Assembly (NCBI GenBank): GCA_036417435.1
Contig: CM070919.1
Span: forward strand, 31,736,318-31,800,317
From: Inia geoffrensis
Lineage: Eukaryota > Chordata > Mammalia > Artiodactyla > Iniidae
Length of the DNA stretch: 64,000 nt
Direction of reading: 5' to 3'
This document shows, piece after piece, positions 11,291 to 23,861 of the stretch; the first letter of the stretch is position 1; the number at the start of each line of letters is the position of its first letter. A model generated the notes under the pieces. It made no database searches and was not told the origin of the DNA. It was given only the letters and a program-made list of their open reading frames with translations. Both the position numbers and the translations under genes were made by a program.

Positions 11291-14200
11291 ACAGTATTCT
11301 GCTCGGAAGAAAAACCTTGGCTTCAGGCGTTCCGTCTTCTTTCTAGGTCCAAGGCGCCCACAGTCTCCTCCTCACTATTTGACATTTTCCTACAAATAAC
11401 TTTCGAAAAACAAACTGCTTTTCCAAATATCATTCTGCTAAAATTCAAGGAAGTGAGAGTTTCCTCTTGTGCTTTGAATCAGTTTGAGGTATATCGTGAA
11501 AAAGAAGTAGGTTTAAGTAATTCTGAATAAATTATTGTAAAATAATGACCTTATTGTTGGTTAAGTGCAGGGAAAATTGTGAATGACTGAAGTTGGATCC
11601 ATTTAATTTGCTCTTTGTGGTAGTTGCCAGACTAGCCAGTTCCGTACCATAACTTCCTCAAAGTTTCTTATAGCAAAAAATTTCTTTCCAACTTCTGAAC
11701 AAAGGACTCCGTTTGACAAACATTCACAAAATGAGTGTGTCTGTGTCTCCTCCAAAACACCTTCCTCTGCAGTGTTGATCGGACCTTGTCATCTTCTAAT
11801 GGCTCTGCTCAAAAGCTATATTCCAAATGGGTGGTCACTTGAGTTTTAGCCAGTAGACACTGTCCTGCGTCTTCACCACAGTACTCTGAGCAATTTATGC
11901 TGGGTGACTTCCAGATGATCTTATCTCAAGTTCATTGTGCTCTGTTTTAGCTCCATTCTAATGGAACAGATTACTCTGTTTATCTTTCCTTTCTCACTTG
12001 TATTTCTCTAGTCTCTTTACACCCTCTTGAGAATATGTCATAATATTTTGCAGAATTTTTTTTCTATCTTGAGACACAATTGCCACTGTTGGAAGTAGAA
12101 ATTTATTAATAGTGTAGATTCATAATATATTTTTCTCAATACTTAGAAGAAGTAAGGATTATAATAATTAGTATAAAATATTTTATTCACCAGATAGATA
12201 AGTCTTTCTCTTTACACCAAACAGCCACAACAATTTTTTTTTTTTTTTTTTTTAACCACACATTCGGTCCTCTCTAAAAGCATGTGTATTTTGTATCCCA
12301 CAAAGAAATTTATTGACACATCAAGAAGCAGGTTATATTTTATAAGATTTTGGACTTGGACTTACTTTTTCTTACCAACAAAAAAAATAATATAATTGTA
12401 AATTTCTTTTAAAAAATAATTTTATGAAGACAAATAGCTGTTTGATTTGAAATTTAATTTATACTGTAGTAATGAGAATAACAAAGTTAAATGTCATATG
12501 AGTATCTAGGGATAGCCTGTAGTCTTAAGTAAATAACGAGCTGTTTTGGAGATAAATAATGTTCTTAAACTGAATATTCTCTTTTCGTACTAGTTCAATA
12601 CCATCTTTTAGTAACTGAAGCAGAAGGGTCCCAGAATATTGATGAAAACATCTGGGGCTAGAGTTTTGCTTAATATTAAACACAGTCAATAATAAAGTGA
12701 CATTTAAAAAAAAATCCCGGGTATATGTTTTTTATTTAAAGGAATTGCATTACATACTTATTTCTAATATTCTATACTTACTACTGCTGTTGTTGGAATA
12801 TTACATTAAATAGTTACATGTAAACCCAGAGAGAGCAAAATCTATGTATGCAATTCTGAATAATATTCTACTGGCTCTTTATCAAATACACCATTCACAA
12901 TTACTTATGTGTAAATTATCTACGTTGTCTTTTGTCTAAATGTCTCACTCTCACTGCACTGATGGGTCTTGGTAGAATGGGACCACCATGATAGTGAAAC
13001 TACTTTCCAGATGGGAAGATAGGTCAGAAAATACAGTGTGATTGTGTAAGTGTGAGTGGGTTTGCTCTTGCTTTTGATTATGGATTTTGTTAGCCAAGGC
13101 ATTTGAGAAGTAGTTTACAATGGTAAAAATATGTGGAAATACTCTCTTTCATCATGATACTGTTATTGACTTCCATGGGAAAATCCCTATTATTTGTAAT
13201 TGACTTAACTAACATTTTTTTCTAAGCAAGCCCATACATAGTATTAAAGAGTGATTTCTAAGGGTTTTATTTATACAGTTAAGTTAGATTAGTTACTAGA
13301 CTGTAAACTATTTAAGAAGGTCTTACTCATCTTCCTATTCTCCCTGTTGCCCACAGTGGGCAGTCACTATTTGCTGAGCACAAGTGAAATATTTTATAAT
13401 CACTACATATCATGCCTGTTTGGCGTAAATAGATTTTTATATGTTAGAACTGCTTAAAATTGTGTTCAAAACAGAACTCTATTTTTATGTCACAGAGCTA
13501 CGCAATTTGCTTTCTAAAGACCATTTCAATGAACCAATATTCTATTTTACGTCACAGCTGAGCACTGAAGTTCACTCCTTTAGGTGATAGCACTGCTAAT
13601 TCCCTGACCAGCTTCCCCAGGAAAGGAGGATTCTTTTAAGTCTGGTGCTGTGCTGTAAACACACTCCTGTTTATTCCAGCTAATGAGAAACAGGCTGTCT
13701 GGAAATGTGTCTCTGAAGAAGATACTGAGCAAATCTTTAGAAAATGAAGCTCTCGAGATTGACTGAAAAGATAACATTTGATAACGTGTTGTCAGCAAAA
13801 CATAATAGCAAGCTGGAAAGTAGGCAAATCAGAGATGAAATTTACTTGCATGCGGCATCTTGGGCTGTGGATGGAGCAGGTAAAGGGATTGAGAGAGATG
13901 TTTGCATATATGGAGCCTTCCCTTTCCTCTTCCCCTGCAGCCTTATCGTGGCCTCCCCCTCCCCCCACAATTCTGCTGCCTCGCTGGGAATCCTTCCCTG
14001 GTCTTCTTATCTCTCCCTGGGATCAGTCAGGCTGCCTCTTCCTCTTGATCTTCTGTTATAAGGTGTCTAATAGTTTATAGCCTTTTTAATTTTCTGGTGC
14101 TTCCTGTAGACAGTTTCCAATAGCTTCTGTAGCTGCTTTAGATCCTTTAATTTGAAAAGCCTCTAACTTTTGAATAATAGTCTTCATTATTGGAAAGTTT

Positions 14201-14984
14201 TACAAGGCTGTGCCTTACTGAGCATTGATTTTGTGCTTGGAGAGTACTTTTATCCAAAATATAAATTATTTTGCTTAGGGTAGAATTTATAATAGAAAAT
14301 AAGGCTTGTTTATTTTTCTGTGGCTTCTCATCAAACACCAGATCTCCTGAATCTCTCTTCTCTATGTTCTTCCACTCCTTGAAAGTGCATCAGCTACTTA
14401 CGCGTCATTGACTTATGTGTAAATGCAAGTGGAACTCCCGTTTCAAGTAGATTCGCTCATTCATTCTCATCAGTCCTCTAAATTTATTTCTTGCATCTAT
14501 TCCTTTGCATCTTTTGCCATCACCAAATGTTGGGTTGTTTTCCTGACGCTACCAAAAGGGCAGCATCAGCGGTGACTCCACATCGTCAGGTGATCTTTCC
14601 TCTAGAAAATATTAATGGGTTTTATTTTTCTATAAGAAGGTGAGAAAGTCTATATCAAACTTCATTTAGCCAATATTACTATGTGATTTCCCCTAGTAAA
14701 AAATATCACGTAGTATGATAGAAATTTTTCACTAATTTAAGAATTTGTTTTCCATTTGATAGCTGAAGAACACATGAATTTTCAAGTGTTCACATATGCC
14801 ATGCAGGGTGTAGGTCCTAAACAGGACTGGAGTGTCGAAAAATAACTTGGTCACCTCCCTGGAAGATTGCTCCTACTACCACTACTACTAGTATAATTTC
14901 ACATTTTCATGGCAGTTCCTCTTTCCATAGCTCCTACTGCTTCCATTGTGGTAATGAAAAAGAACCAGACTTTGCCTTGTGAAC
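11291..14984. other. Long unassigned stretch with a 20-T tract
   Basis: About 3.7 kb has no repeat or gene that I can name apart from a pure T run at 12234-12253. ORFs at 13744-14061 and 13778-14080 overlap in different frames and show only low-complexity, proline/serine-rich translation, so they are not called. A stretch this long without recognisable transposons is notable in this repeat-rich window. Confidence 0.45.
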
Positions 14985-15150
14985 TTTTTAATGCTTGATC
15001 TCATTTGTACTTCACAATTGCTTAATGATAGAGGTACAGCAGGTAATATCAGTGATATTTCAGTGGAGTCTCTAAGAGGTTAAATGAATTACCTGATCAA
15101 GTTTACTAGGTTAGTAGCAGACATCTGCTGATTTTGGAATTCGTGATCTA
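14985..15150 (-). repeat. MIR SINE fragment
   Basis: TTGATCTCATTTGTACTTCACAATTGC, then AGAGGTACAG, then TAAGAGGTTAAATGAATTACCTGATCAAG and GGTTAGTAGCAGA follow the reversed MIR order (CTCATTTAATCCTCACAAC, GAGGTAGG, GAGGTTAAGTGACTTGCCCAAGG, GCTAGTAAGTGGCAGA). Confidence 0.6.
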
Positions 15151-15159
15151 CCAATGGCT

Positions 15160-15465
15160 GGCAGATACAAATTTATGGGCCACGGACCTTCGGAGTTCTG
15201 TAGACTTATTTCAGAGAGGTTCATATCCGCACATACATATCTTTAAATTAAATACATATTATAATGATATCTTTATGAGTATTTTTCAATATGATAAATA
15301 AAATACAAATTTATTTTAGGTACTGTTTGCTTTAGAAGAAATTTGCATTATTATGTATTTCTTAAGCAATAATTACTAAAGATAAAATCAGTGCCATAGT
15401 GCCTGGATCCTTATTTGATGTTAAGCAATCTTCACATGAAAAAATTGTTGGGAACCACTGCACTG
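15160..15465. mobile_element. Possible hAT (Charlie-like) DNA transposon remnant
   Basis: The right end TTGGGAACCACTGCACTG matches the hAT/Charlie terminal pattern (CAGTGGTTCCCAA on the other strand), and GGCCACGGACC near 15178 could belong to its left part. I could not confirm a left inverted repeat or an 8-bp target duplication. Confidence 0.35.
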
Positions 15466-15734
15466 AACCCTGGTTGGGGTCTCTGGGCTGCAGAGAAATC
15501 TGAGGAGAAGGAAAGGACCTACCCTAATCATAACTGAAGAAAGCAAGGCTTCTTTTGCTCCCATTCACCTTTCTTCTAGCTTCTATTCTCACCTGTCACA
15601 CCCCTGCTCCCTGTCTCTCTCTCTTCCTTCTCCCACCAGGAAAACAAACAAACTTTAGTTTCATTTTTTGACGGTTACCTAAATTTTCTACCAACAGTAT
15701 GTGTAGAATGTCTATTGCAGACCTGGCCATGGGC

Positions 15735-15880
15735 TGTACACCTTCTATACATCATTTCATTTTATTCTCGTATCGGCCATGTAAGGTGGATATAATTATT
15801 CACATGTTGCACGTGAAGAAACTGAGGTTCAGATAGATTAACTGCTACAAGATTACAAAACTGGTGAATTATAAATTCAT
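15735..15880 (-). repeat. MIR SINE fragment
   Basis: TTATTCTCGTATCGGCCATGTAAGG, then GAAGAAACTGAGGTTCAGATAGATTAACTGC and ACAAAACTGGTGAATTAT follow the reversed MIR core. The GAAACTGAGG word is the most conserved part of MIR and is intact. Confidence 0.7.
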
Positions 15881-16029
15881 GATTTAAAATCAGATGTAAC
15901 AAATCCCAATGCCTACATTCTGTCAAAGATAAATCTTTGGATTCATATACTTTGAAGCTTAAGTATGAAGCAAAGTAGCTAAGGTAGTACTAAGGTAGTA
16001 CTAGAATATAGGATTTCATTTTGCTACTT

Positions 16030-16120
16030 CAAAATGAGCATCTGTTCTTTGAATTCAGGGATTGTGTCTCTTATGTTCATCCGTGTATCTCCAGCACAGT
16101 AGCAAAATGCCTGGCATGGA
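16030..16120 (+). repeat. L2 LINE 3' end
   Basis: GAATTCAGGGATTGTGTCTC, TCATCCGTGTATCTCCAGCACAGTAGC and AATGCCTGGCATGG are the ordered words of the L2 3' end (GAGGGCAGGGAC.GTGTCT, TGTATCCCCAGCGC, GTGCCTGGCACA). L2 is a CR1-clade LINE long extinct in placental mammals. Confidence 0.7.
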
Positions 16121-16272
16121 CCAAATGCCCAGAGAAGCCTTTTTAACTTCTTTCTCATTCTTCCCACTTCATACATTCAGTTGATCAATGATGCTTTTGA
16201 TTCTATCTCAGAAATCTCTTTCAGATGTTATTTCCCTTTCTTCCCATTGCCACTTTATTTGTATAAAGTCCT

Positions 16273-16658
16273 TGTTATGAACTGAATTTTGTCCCCACAA
16301 AATCCATATGGTGAAGCTCTACTTCCCAGTGTGACTGCATTTAGAGGTAAGATCTTTAAAGAGGTAACTAAGCCTAAATGAGATCATAAAACCATATTGG
16401 TCTAATCCAGTACGATGGGTGTCCTTATAAAAAGAGAAAGAGATCCAGGGAAGCACATACACAAAGAAAAGGCTATGTCAGGGCACAGTGAGAAGATAGC
16501 CATCTGCAAGCGAGGGAGAGAGGCCCCGGGTGAAACTGAACTTGCTATCACCTTAATCTTGGACTTCCAACCTCCAGAACTATGAGAAAATACATTTCTG
16601 TTGTTTATGCCACCCAGTCTGTGGTATTTTGTTATGGCAGCCCTAGCAAACTAATACA
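16273..16658 (+). mobile_element. MLT1-type LTR (ERVL-MaLR), nearly complete
   Basis: The start TGTTATGAACTGAATTTTGTC, the middle CTTATAAAAAGAGAAAGAGATCC, then TTAATCTTGGACTTCCAACC, CAGAACTATGAGAAAATACATTTCTG and the end GCCCTAGCAAACTAATACA match the MLT1 consensus from end to end. It is an older relative of the element at 1144-1490. The putative 5-bp target site has decayed. No coding part is present. Confidence 0.85.
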
Positions 16659-16966
16659 GGGCTCATACTTTATCATCAAGGAAATTGAAATTGTTTTCTA
16701 CTTTTTCCACTCTCCTATTTTATTATTAGGAGGAAACCTCTAATTCCCTGGTCTCATGTTTTGATGACTTCCCACTGTGGAGCACAGCTGGCTGCATGTT
16801 GTGTGATTAGCAGAGCTCCATCTCCTATGACCATTCCAAGGAGGGGCTCAGGACATCAAGAAAAAGCTGACTCTGGGAGATGCCTGGAGTCCCTTAGATA
16901 GGTGTTCCGATCAAGCTCTGCCAGTGTTTTTTCTTACGGTATCTTTCATTGACACAGACATTATAT

Positions 16967-18535
16967 ATATATTTTTTAACATCTTTATTGGAGTAGAATT
17001 GCTTTACAATGGTGTGTTAGTTTCTGCTGTATAACAGAGTGAATCAGCTATACATACACTTATATCCCCATAACTCCTCCCTCTTGCGTCTCCCTCCCAC
17101 CCTCCTTATCCCACCCCTCTAGGTGGTCACAAAGCACCGAGCTGATCTCCCTGTGTTATGCGGCTGCTTCCCACTAGCTATCTATTTTACATTTGGTAGT
17201 GTATATATGTCCATGCCACTCTCTCACTTCGTCCCAGCTTACCCTTTCCACTCCCCGAGTCCTCAAGTCCATTCCCTACGTCTGCGTCTTTATTCCTGTC
17301 CTGTGCCTACATTCTCCAGAACCTTTTTTTGTTTTTTCTTAGATTCCATATATATGTGTTGCATACGGTATTTGCTTTTCTCTTTCTGACTTACTTCACT
17401 CTGTATGACAGTCTCTAGGTCCATCCACCTCACTACAGATTACTCAGTTTCGTTTCTTTTCGTAACTGAGTGGTATTGCATTGTATATATGTGCCACATC
17501 TTCTTTATCCATTCATCTGTCGATGGACACTTAGGTTGCTTCCATGTCCTGGCTATTGTAAATAGATCTGCAATGAACATTGTGGCACATGACTCTTTTT
17601 GAATGATGGTTTGCTCAGGGTATATGCCCAGTAGTGGGATTGTTGGGTCATATGGTAGTTCTATTTTTAGTTTTTTAAGGAACCTCCATACTATTCTCCA
17701 TAGTGGCTGTATCAATTTACATTCCCACCAACAGTGCAAGAGGGCCACCTTTTCTCCACACCCTCTCCAGCATTTATTGTTTGTAGATATTTTGATGATG
17801 GCCATTCTGACTGGTGTGTGGTGATACCTCATTGTAGTTTTGATTTGCATTTCTCTAATGATTAGTGATGTTGAGCATCCTTTCATGTGTTTGTTGGCAG
17901 TCTGTATATCTTCTTTGGAGAAATGTCTATTTAGGTCTTCTGCCCATTTTGGGGTTGGGTTGTTTGTTTTATTTTTGATATTGAGCTGCATGAGTTGCTT
18001 GTATGTTTTGGAGATTAAGCCTTTATCAGTTGCTTCATTTGCAAATATTGTCTCCCATTCTGAGAGTTGTCTTTTTGTCTTGTTTATGGTTTCCTTTCCT
18101 GTGAAAAAGCTTTTAAGTTTCATTAGGTCCCATTTATTTATTTTTGTTTTTATTTCCATTTCTCTAGAACATGGGTCAAAAAGGATCTTGCTGTGATTTA
18201 TGTCATAGAGTGTTCCGCCTATGTTTTCCTCTAAGACTTTTATAATGTCTGGCCTTACATATAGGTATTTAATCCATTTTGAGTTGATTTTTGTGTATGG
18301 GGTTACGGAGTGTTCTAATTTCATTCTTTTACATGTAGCTGTCCAGTTTTCCCAGCACCACTTATTGAAGAGGATGTCTTTTCTCCATTGTATATTCTAG
18401 CCTCCTTTATCAAAAAGTAATGTGACCATATGTGCGTGGGTTTATCTCTGGGCTTTCTATCCTGTTCCATTGATCTACATATCTGTTTTTGTGCCAGTAC
18501 CATACTGTCTTGACTGCTGTAGCTTTGTAGTATAG
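16967..18535 (-). mobile_element. Young L1, 5'-truncated insertion
   Basis: A single L1 insertion on the minus strand. The tail and 3' UTR lie at the left (ATCTTTATTGGAGTAGAATTG is the reversed end), and the ORF2 3' part runs rightward to the truncation point. A perfect 16-bp target duplication, GACACAGACATTATAT, lies at 16951-16966 and 18536-18551 and fixes the boundaries to the base. About 1.57 kb of a roughly 6-kb element is kept. The long readable frame shows it is fairly recent. Confidence 0.95.
17339..18535 (-). pseudogene. L1 ORF2 C-terminal fragment (broken)
   Basis: This codes for the C-terminal third of L1 ORF2p, downstream of the reverse transcriptase core. ORF2p is the endonuclease/reverse transcriptase that copies L1 RNA at a nicked chromosomal site. 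An open run of 294 codons (17440-18324) shows [19 protein letters not shown], the cysteine-containing segment with [20 protein letters not shown] (the zinc-knuckle-like C-terminal motif), and [21 protein letters not shown] stop replaces the normal reading after KRNETE at 17440, ahead of the family's usual ORF2 end at about 17339. Endonuclease and RT domains are absent by truncation, so it is non-functional. Confidence 0.93.
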
Positions 18536-18551
18536 GACACAGACATTATAT

Positions 18552-19448
18552 TTTAGAAAGCATTTGTATACACTTGTCTCATGTGACTTGATTCTTAAAT
18601 CTGTAATATACATAATATATAACTATGCAGTGCAAAGCTGACAAAAGAGACGTAGAGGCCAGGTCAATTACTCAATGTCTGATGGACACTGATGGGCAGA
18701 AACAGCCTGGAAAGGCTCTTTTCGAAGCTCCCTGCTCTTTCCACTTGATCACATTTAAGAAACACACCAGATTATATTCATTTGCTGTGCACAGTGGAGT
18801 TGCAATAAACATATATTTAGTTTATTTGAATTAAACTGCGGGAGAAGGCCCAAGGTAGAAATCATTTAAATTAAGCACAGACTATTGTGTCAGATATCTT
18901 ACTCAACAAGCATATGCCCCATTCAGGGTAGTCAACCAGGTGGGAAAGAGTAATTTGGGTTTGGTGAATCCTATGAACAAAGATGTTTGCTTCATTTCCA
19001 GGCGTTTCAGCCATTGATAAAGAAGTAAAATGTGTTGTCCAACCTTAAGTAAGTTAGAGAAATTGAATACGTTGATTTAGGGCTATAGGGTTACAGAGAC
19101 ACATTGATTAAGGAAATGATATTCTGATGTATATAATTGGTTAATTAGTGCTATTCTCTCTCTGTAAATTTCCCTTGGAAAATTAACAAATTGACCTTCT
19201 GATCTCTATCTTCTCTTTCAAGTGAGATTGTTTGAATAGGTTTTCCAGCCGCTGGATCACCTGCTCCTATTGAAACAGTAACTTAAGTAATCAGGTTCTC
19301 ATCCTGTGAAACCAAGGACTGGATACTGGCTCCATGTTAACTTGCCAAGACGTAAATACCTGAATGATAGGAATTCCTCTTTCTTCTCTACAATAATCAA
19401 GTCTTCAAATAGAGAAGTTTCCAAACAATTTTTTTTTTTTCTTACGTC
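18552..19448. other. Unassigned non-coding sequence
   Basis: I see no gene or nameable repeat between the L1 target duplication and the next LTR. Confidence 0.45.
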
Positions 19449-19910
19449 TGTGATGATTAATTTTGTGTGTCAAGTTGACTGGGCTAAGGGGTGCCCATGC
19501 AGCTGGTAAAACATTATTTCAAGGTGTGTCTGTGAGGGCGTTACCAGAAGATATTAGCATTTGAATCAGTAGAATGAGTAAGGAAGATCTGCCCTCACTA
19601 GTGTGGATGGACATCATGCAACCAATTGAGGACCCCACTAGAACAAAAAGGTTAGAGGAAGAGCAAATTCTCTCTCTGTCCTTGAGCTGGGAAGTCCATC
19701 GTCTAGGGCGCTCAAACAAAGGAACACCTGGTTCTCAGGCCTCGAGGCTCAGGCTGAATTACAGCCCTGGCTTCCTTGGGTCTTCAGCTGCAGCCAGCAG
19801 ATCCTGGGATTTCTCAGCCTCCACAACATGTGAGCCAATTCCTATAATAAATCAATTTGGGAATTTATCCTATTGGTTCAGTTTCTCTGGAGAACCGTGA
19901 GTAATATACA
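19449..19910 (+). mobile_element. MLT2-type LTR (ERVL)
   Basis: The start TGTGATGATTAATTTTGTGTGTC, then AAGTTGACTGGGCTAAGGGGTGCC, TGTGTCTGTGAGGGCGTTACC, CTCAGCCTCCACAACATGTGAGCC, AATTCCTATAATAAATC and the end TTTCTCTGGAGAACCGTGAGTAATA match the ERVL-associated MLT2 LTR consensus throughout. The AATAAA signal is intact. It is a solo LTR. The 108-codon ORF inside it (19574-19900) is a chance frame through the LTR. Confidence 0.85.
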
Positions 19911-21098
19911 ACTATTCTGCTTGTTATTCCAAAACTATTGCTAATGCATAATGCTTATCTGCTCTACAACCTGGCCCTTGGATCTTTGATATTGGAGGCT
20001 TTAAGATTACTGTTTCAATAAATAATGAGTCAGAACAAACACAGAGGGCAAAACCATTTTATGAATTTATACATACTTTGGAAGAATATGTGTAAACATG
20101 TCACAAGGTACTGGAATGGTATTAAAAAGGAGCTAACTGTTCCTCCTTTCCACATGTCCCATCTTATCTCTCTAATTTGTTCTTGTAATTAAGGATACGG
20201 TTCAGTAAAGAACAACAACAAATCTTTATCTCAATCTGCTTTGAAAATATTTTACTGCATGCTGAGATTCTCCCTTTTCTGGGCTAGCCAATTGTTGTAT
20301 ATCATGATTAAATTGAAAGGAAATGAAATGCTAGTGTAGTTAATCCATTTTTATTTGATTCAGTTCTCTTTATTTTTATCTTTAGCCAGAAACAAACAAG
20401 CAAAAAAAAGTTGCGATTTTCCAATTTCTTTTTGTGTATTTTGATGTCTTTTCTGGTTAGATTCCATTTCCTATGCCTGAGTAATTATCATAATGGACAG
20501 TATAATTATGTATTTTCTATCTCAGCTATACACGTGAGCAGTGTGAAGGGCGTCCATATCTAAAGCCAGTGAAATAATTTCCCTGTGAATGCTAATTTTG
20601 TGATATTATAAATGGGATTATTATTACTTAGTGAGAAAGTGTTCTACATAGACCACAGGTATTTATGTAAGTATCCATAAATGGCCATGAAAACATTATG
20701 TTAGATACTGAGCAACTTTGTGGAGAATATCAGGCATTGTTTAAAAACACTAGAAATATAAATTATTCCAGCTATTAGAAGAGGAGTCAAAGGAAAACTA
20801 TGCTGAGTAGTATGGCTACCATTACATTGTTCATGAGAGAATGTGTCCAGTGATTTGTGACTAAAGTAATTTTGCAGCACATTAAAAAAAAAAAAATTCA
20901 CTGAATCTCAAGAATGATACCATTTTAGAAGCTTGAATCACCAATATAAGGAAAGGACCGTTTATTTTCATTTCAAACCCATTGTGGAATTTTTCATGCT
21001 TAAATATACCAAAGCGTTACAATTTTAATCCAGCATAAGGAGTATATCACAAGTGGCTCAAAAAGGGATCAAAAGTAGAATCTAAATTATTGACTGCT
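19911..21098. other. Unassigned AT-rich sequence
   Basis: No gene and no named repeat. The minus-strand 66-codon ORF at 20701-20901 is low in complexity at its N-terminus and is not called. Confidence 0.45.
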
Positions 21099-21105
21099 TT
21101 ACATC

Positions 21106-21313
21106 TTTTTTTTTTTTTTTTGCGGTACGCGGGCCTCTCACTGTTGTGGCCTCTCCCGTTGCGGAGCACAGGCTGCGGACGCGCAGGCTCAGCAGCCATG
21201 GCTCACGGGACCAGCCGCTCCGCGGCATGTGGGATCTTCCCGGGCCGGGGCACAAACCCGTGTCCCCTGCATTGGCAGGCGGACTCCCAACCACTGTGCT
21301 GCCAGGGAAGCCC
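21106..21313 (-). mobile_element. CHR-type SINE, short form
   Basis: This tRNA-derived SINE is reversed, with the T run (A tail) at the left and the head, ending GCCAGGGAAGCCC, at the right. The flanks TTACATC at 21099-21105 and 21314-21320 are the target duplication, continuing into the T run. The promoter B-box region reads GGGCACAAACCCGTG. It is typical of whale genomes and was mobilised by L1 machinery. Confidence 0.93.
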
Positions 21314-21326
21314 TTACATCTTTTTA

Positions 21327-22589
21327 TTTAACAATTCTCTCATGTAGATAAATTCAGTTTTAGGTTACCTTTGCGTAGTTGCCAATTGCGACTTTCTATA
21401 TTAAAAAAAAAAAAGGAAATTAGGCGTGATATGCTTGACATCTTTTAAAGTGTGTAATGACTCTACCTTTCTGAATGTTGGTCACAGTGTTACATTTCTA
21501 ACCACTTTATTTCTTGAGTTTCCAAAATTTGTTAGTGAAGATTTAGAAATAGTTGATTAAAACTTGCTCTTACAATTATTAGAATACTAATAGTTATATC
21601 AAATTTGTGGATGCGATAAAAATTTGCTTGCCAACTCTTTAATTAATCTGACCATAATGTAAAATTTTGTTTTGAAGGATTATCTTGTAATGTGGCTTCC
21701 CATAACTGAGAATGACAGTGATTAAGAACCCGTTTCTTAGAACATATGGCATGAATTGCACCTAAGCTTTCACTGAATACAGTAATAATCATGTCACTTA
21801 TTTCCAGCTTAAAGCATTCCACTAGAATTACTCTGTTTCTTTGTTTGTGGCATAATCATGGGAAGTTCACCTAAGGTAGAGTAGTGAGTGTAGAAAATTG
21901 TGGCTGATTGCAACACTTGGGGACAATATTTGGCCTTCCAATAAAGGATTACTTGGTCCAAAAGTTTTAGCATGCAGCATCTGGTATTCAGGATAACATC
22001 ATGTTTTTCTAAAAACCCTTGTCAAAGTTCTGGCTGAGTAACATCCCAGAGTATTTGCAGTACTTCTGCCTGCTTTTCTTGCCCAGGCAGAGCTGCACTG
22101 TCATCACACCAGTGGTATCCAGTTAATACCTGTTAATAGCCTACACACTCTTGTAGGCTTGAAAAAGTGAGACCTTTTTTTGTAGCTTGGGAATATATGT
22201 GAACATAAACTATAATTAATTAATAGTCCACGTGGATTGGCATGAAAAATAATAGCTTCATGGGTCCTTCAAATCTGATCTAGCTGCAAACTTTCAGTGT
22301 CAGAGCAACCTCTTGAGAGCCACTTGAGTTAATTTGAAATTAGATGAGTTAAGGAGAGCACATAAGCTTTCCTTTTATTGAATATAAATCAACTTCTAAA
22401 GCTTGGAAAAATAACCTTCCCCGTGGTGCTGTGATTGGTGATCGCAGTGGAAAACTTGTTCACACGTGTTTAAAATGCTGATTCAGTGATGGATAATCGT
22501 TGAAGGCTTTTATTTTTCGTGCCCCTTGGAGCATCTAATTGTGCAGTTGTTCTTAGAGAGTGTTTCTGCATATTTTACCCCAGCTTAGG
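21327..22589. other. Unassigned AT-rich sequence
   Basis: No gene and no repeat I can name. Confidence 0.45.
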
Positions 22590-22700
22590 CTCAGCAGCAA
22601 CACAGCAAAGGTCCTTGGGTCAAGACAGGCCTGTGTTTAAATTCTGTATCCCTGACTGGCGTCAACCACTCTAGATGCCAAGTTCCTCCTCCTAAGGTTG
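22590..22700 (+). repeat. Possible MIR 5' fragment next to the Tigger-like insert
   Basis: GGGTCAAGACAGGCCTGTGTTTAAATTCTGTATCC resembles the MIR stretch GTCAGACTGCCTGGGTTCAAATCCC. It stops close to the DNA transposon at 22709, which may have split it. Confidence 0.4.
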
Positions 22701-22708
22701 GGTTGATA

Positions 22709-23010
22709 CAGGTGCACTATCCCTTATTTGCAATTCTGAAACCCAAACACCACTGAAATTTTTTTTTTCTTATTTTGTAGCAGAAACCTGGCCTGACCTG
22801 AATCCGTTGTCAGCAAACCTGACCAGAACTGACATGAGGTTATTGATAGTTTTTCCTTATTTCGCTCTGTGTAGGAATTTATACATTTCACTGAGGTAGT
22901 ATTAATATTGTGGATTACTGGGAGATACCTCAGACCCTAAAACTTGAAGATTTCTGAATTCTGAGACATATGTAGCCTGAGGGGTTTCACTCTAAGGGAT
23001 TATGGACCTG
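22709..23010. mobile_element. Tigger/pogo-like MITE
   Basis: A 302-bp element with terminal inverted repeats: the left end CAGGTGCACTATCCCTTA pairs with the right end TAAGGGATTATGGACCTG (reverse complement CAGGTCCATAATCCCTTA, 14 of 18 matching). TA dinucleotides flank it at 22707-22708 and 23011-23012, the target duplication of Tc1/mariner-class elements. There is no transposase frame, so it was a non-autonomous copy. The subfamily is not assigned. Confidence 0.75.
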
Positions 23011-23848
23011 TAATAACAACTGTGAGTGTTGATATGCAGAGTCAAAAAGCAATGAGTATCGATTAACAGTGCCCAGACAAAGTAGGGATGCTGCAGATAC
23101 TTTCCCCCTGTCCCTTCCCAGAGAAACGTCCTCTGCAAAATTATATTCACATGAGACAATTCATTTCCCTCCTTATTCCCCCAATAAAAATGTGATGACA
23201 TCATTAAAAAAGGGTAATTCCAGTTCAGATCTATCAGATGTAACAAACAAACTTCAATCATTAATTTTGGAATGTTTCTGCCACAATATTATAATTTTAA
23301 CAAATATTATGCCAAGGAGGATTTCTTATTGCCTGGCCTTACTGGATACTCAGAGGATATCCTGTCCATTGTGAGCAACATATATCGGAAGACCACAGGG
23401 ACCCTGAAAAACTGGAAATAACTCCAGAAAAAACAGAAAAAAAAGGAGGAAGTTATTTAGAGGGAAAGCCTAAATATTTCAGCTGTCTGTTTGATTTAAA
23501 AAAAAGATGGATAAAGAGAATGGGCTAAATAGCACCTATTTGGAAAACTTCTAAACCAAGATCAGTGAGAGAACTACTTAGTACTTATTACTAGAGTGAA
23601 TAGCCGTAAAGACATGTTATTCTCATCCATCAGTTCAAAGTGCTGATAGGACCATTTATCATTCTGCTTTCAAGACTGACCGTTTTCCAACTGTATCTTG
23701 GCTATTGTCTTATTCCTATGAGGCTCTAAATGCCGAAGTCAGAATCAGTTGTCTGAAGATACCTGATGAAGCAGTAATAGCAGTGAGCGATGTTTGCTTC
23801 ATCAGTGGAGTTAATTGCTCTTTCCATGAGTATGAGTAATAGGTTAAC
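23011..23848. other. Unassigned sequence
   Basis: The opposite-strand ORFs at 22992-23261 and 23069-23374 overlap each other and lack domains, so neither is called. Confidence 0.4.
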
Positions 23849-23861
23849 AATGTGCAAAGAG

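Noticed and set aside
13744..14080. Overlapping ORFs of 100 and 105 codons
   Set aside because: They share the same DNA in two frames, have no domain and are rich in low-complexity Pro/Ser/Leu; no splice or promoter context.
19574..19900. 108-codon ORF
   Set aside because: It lies wholly inside the MLT2-type LTR.
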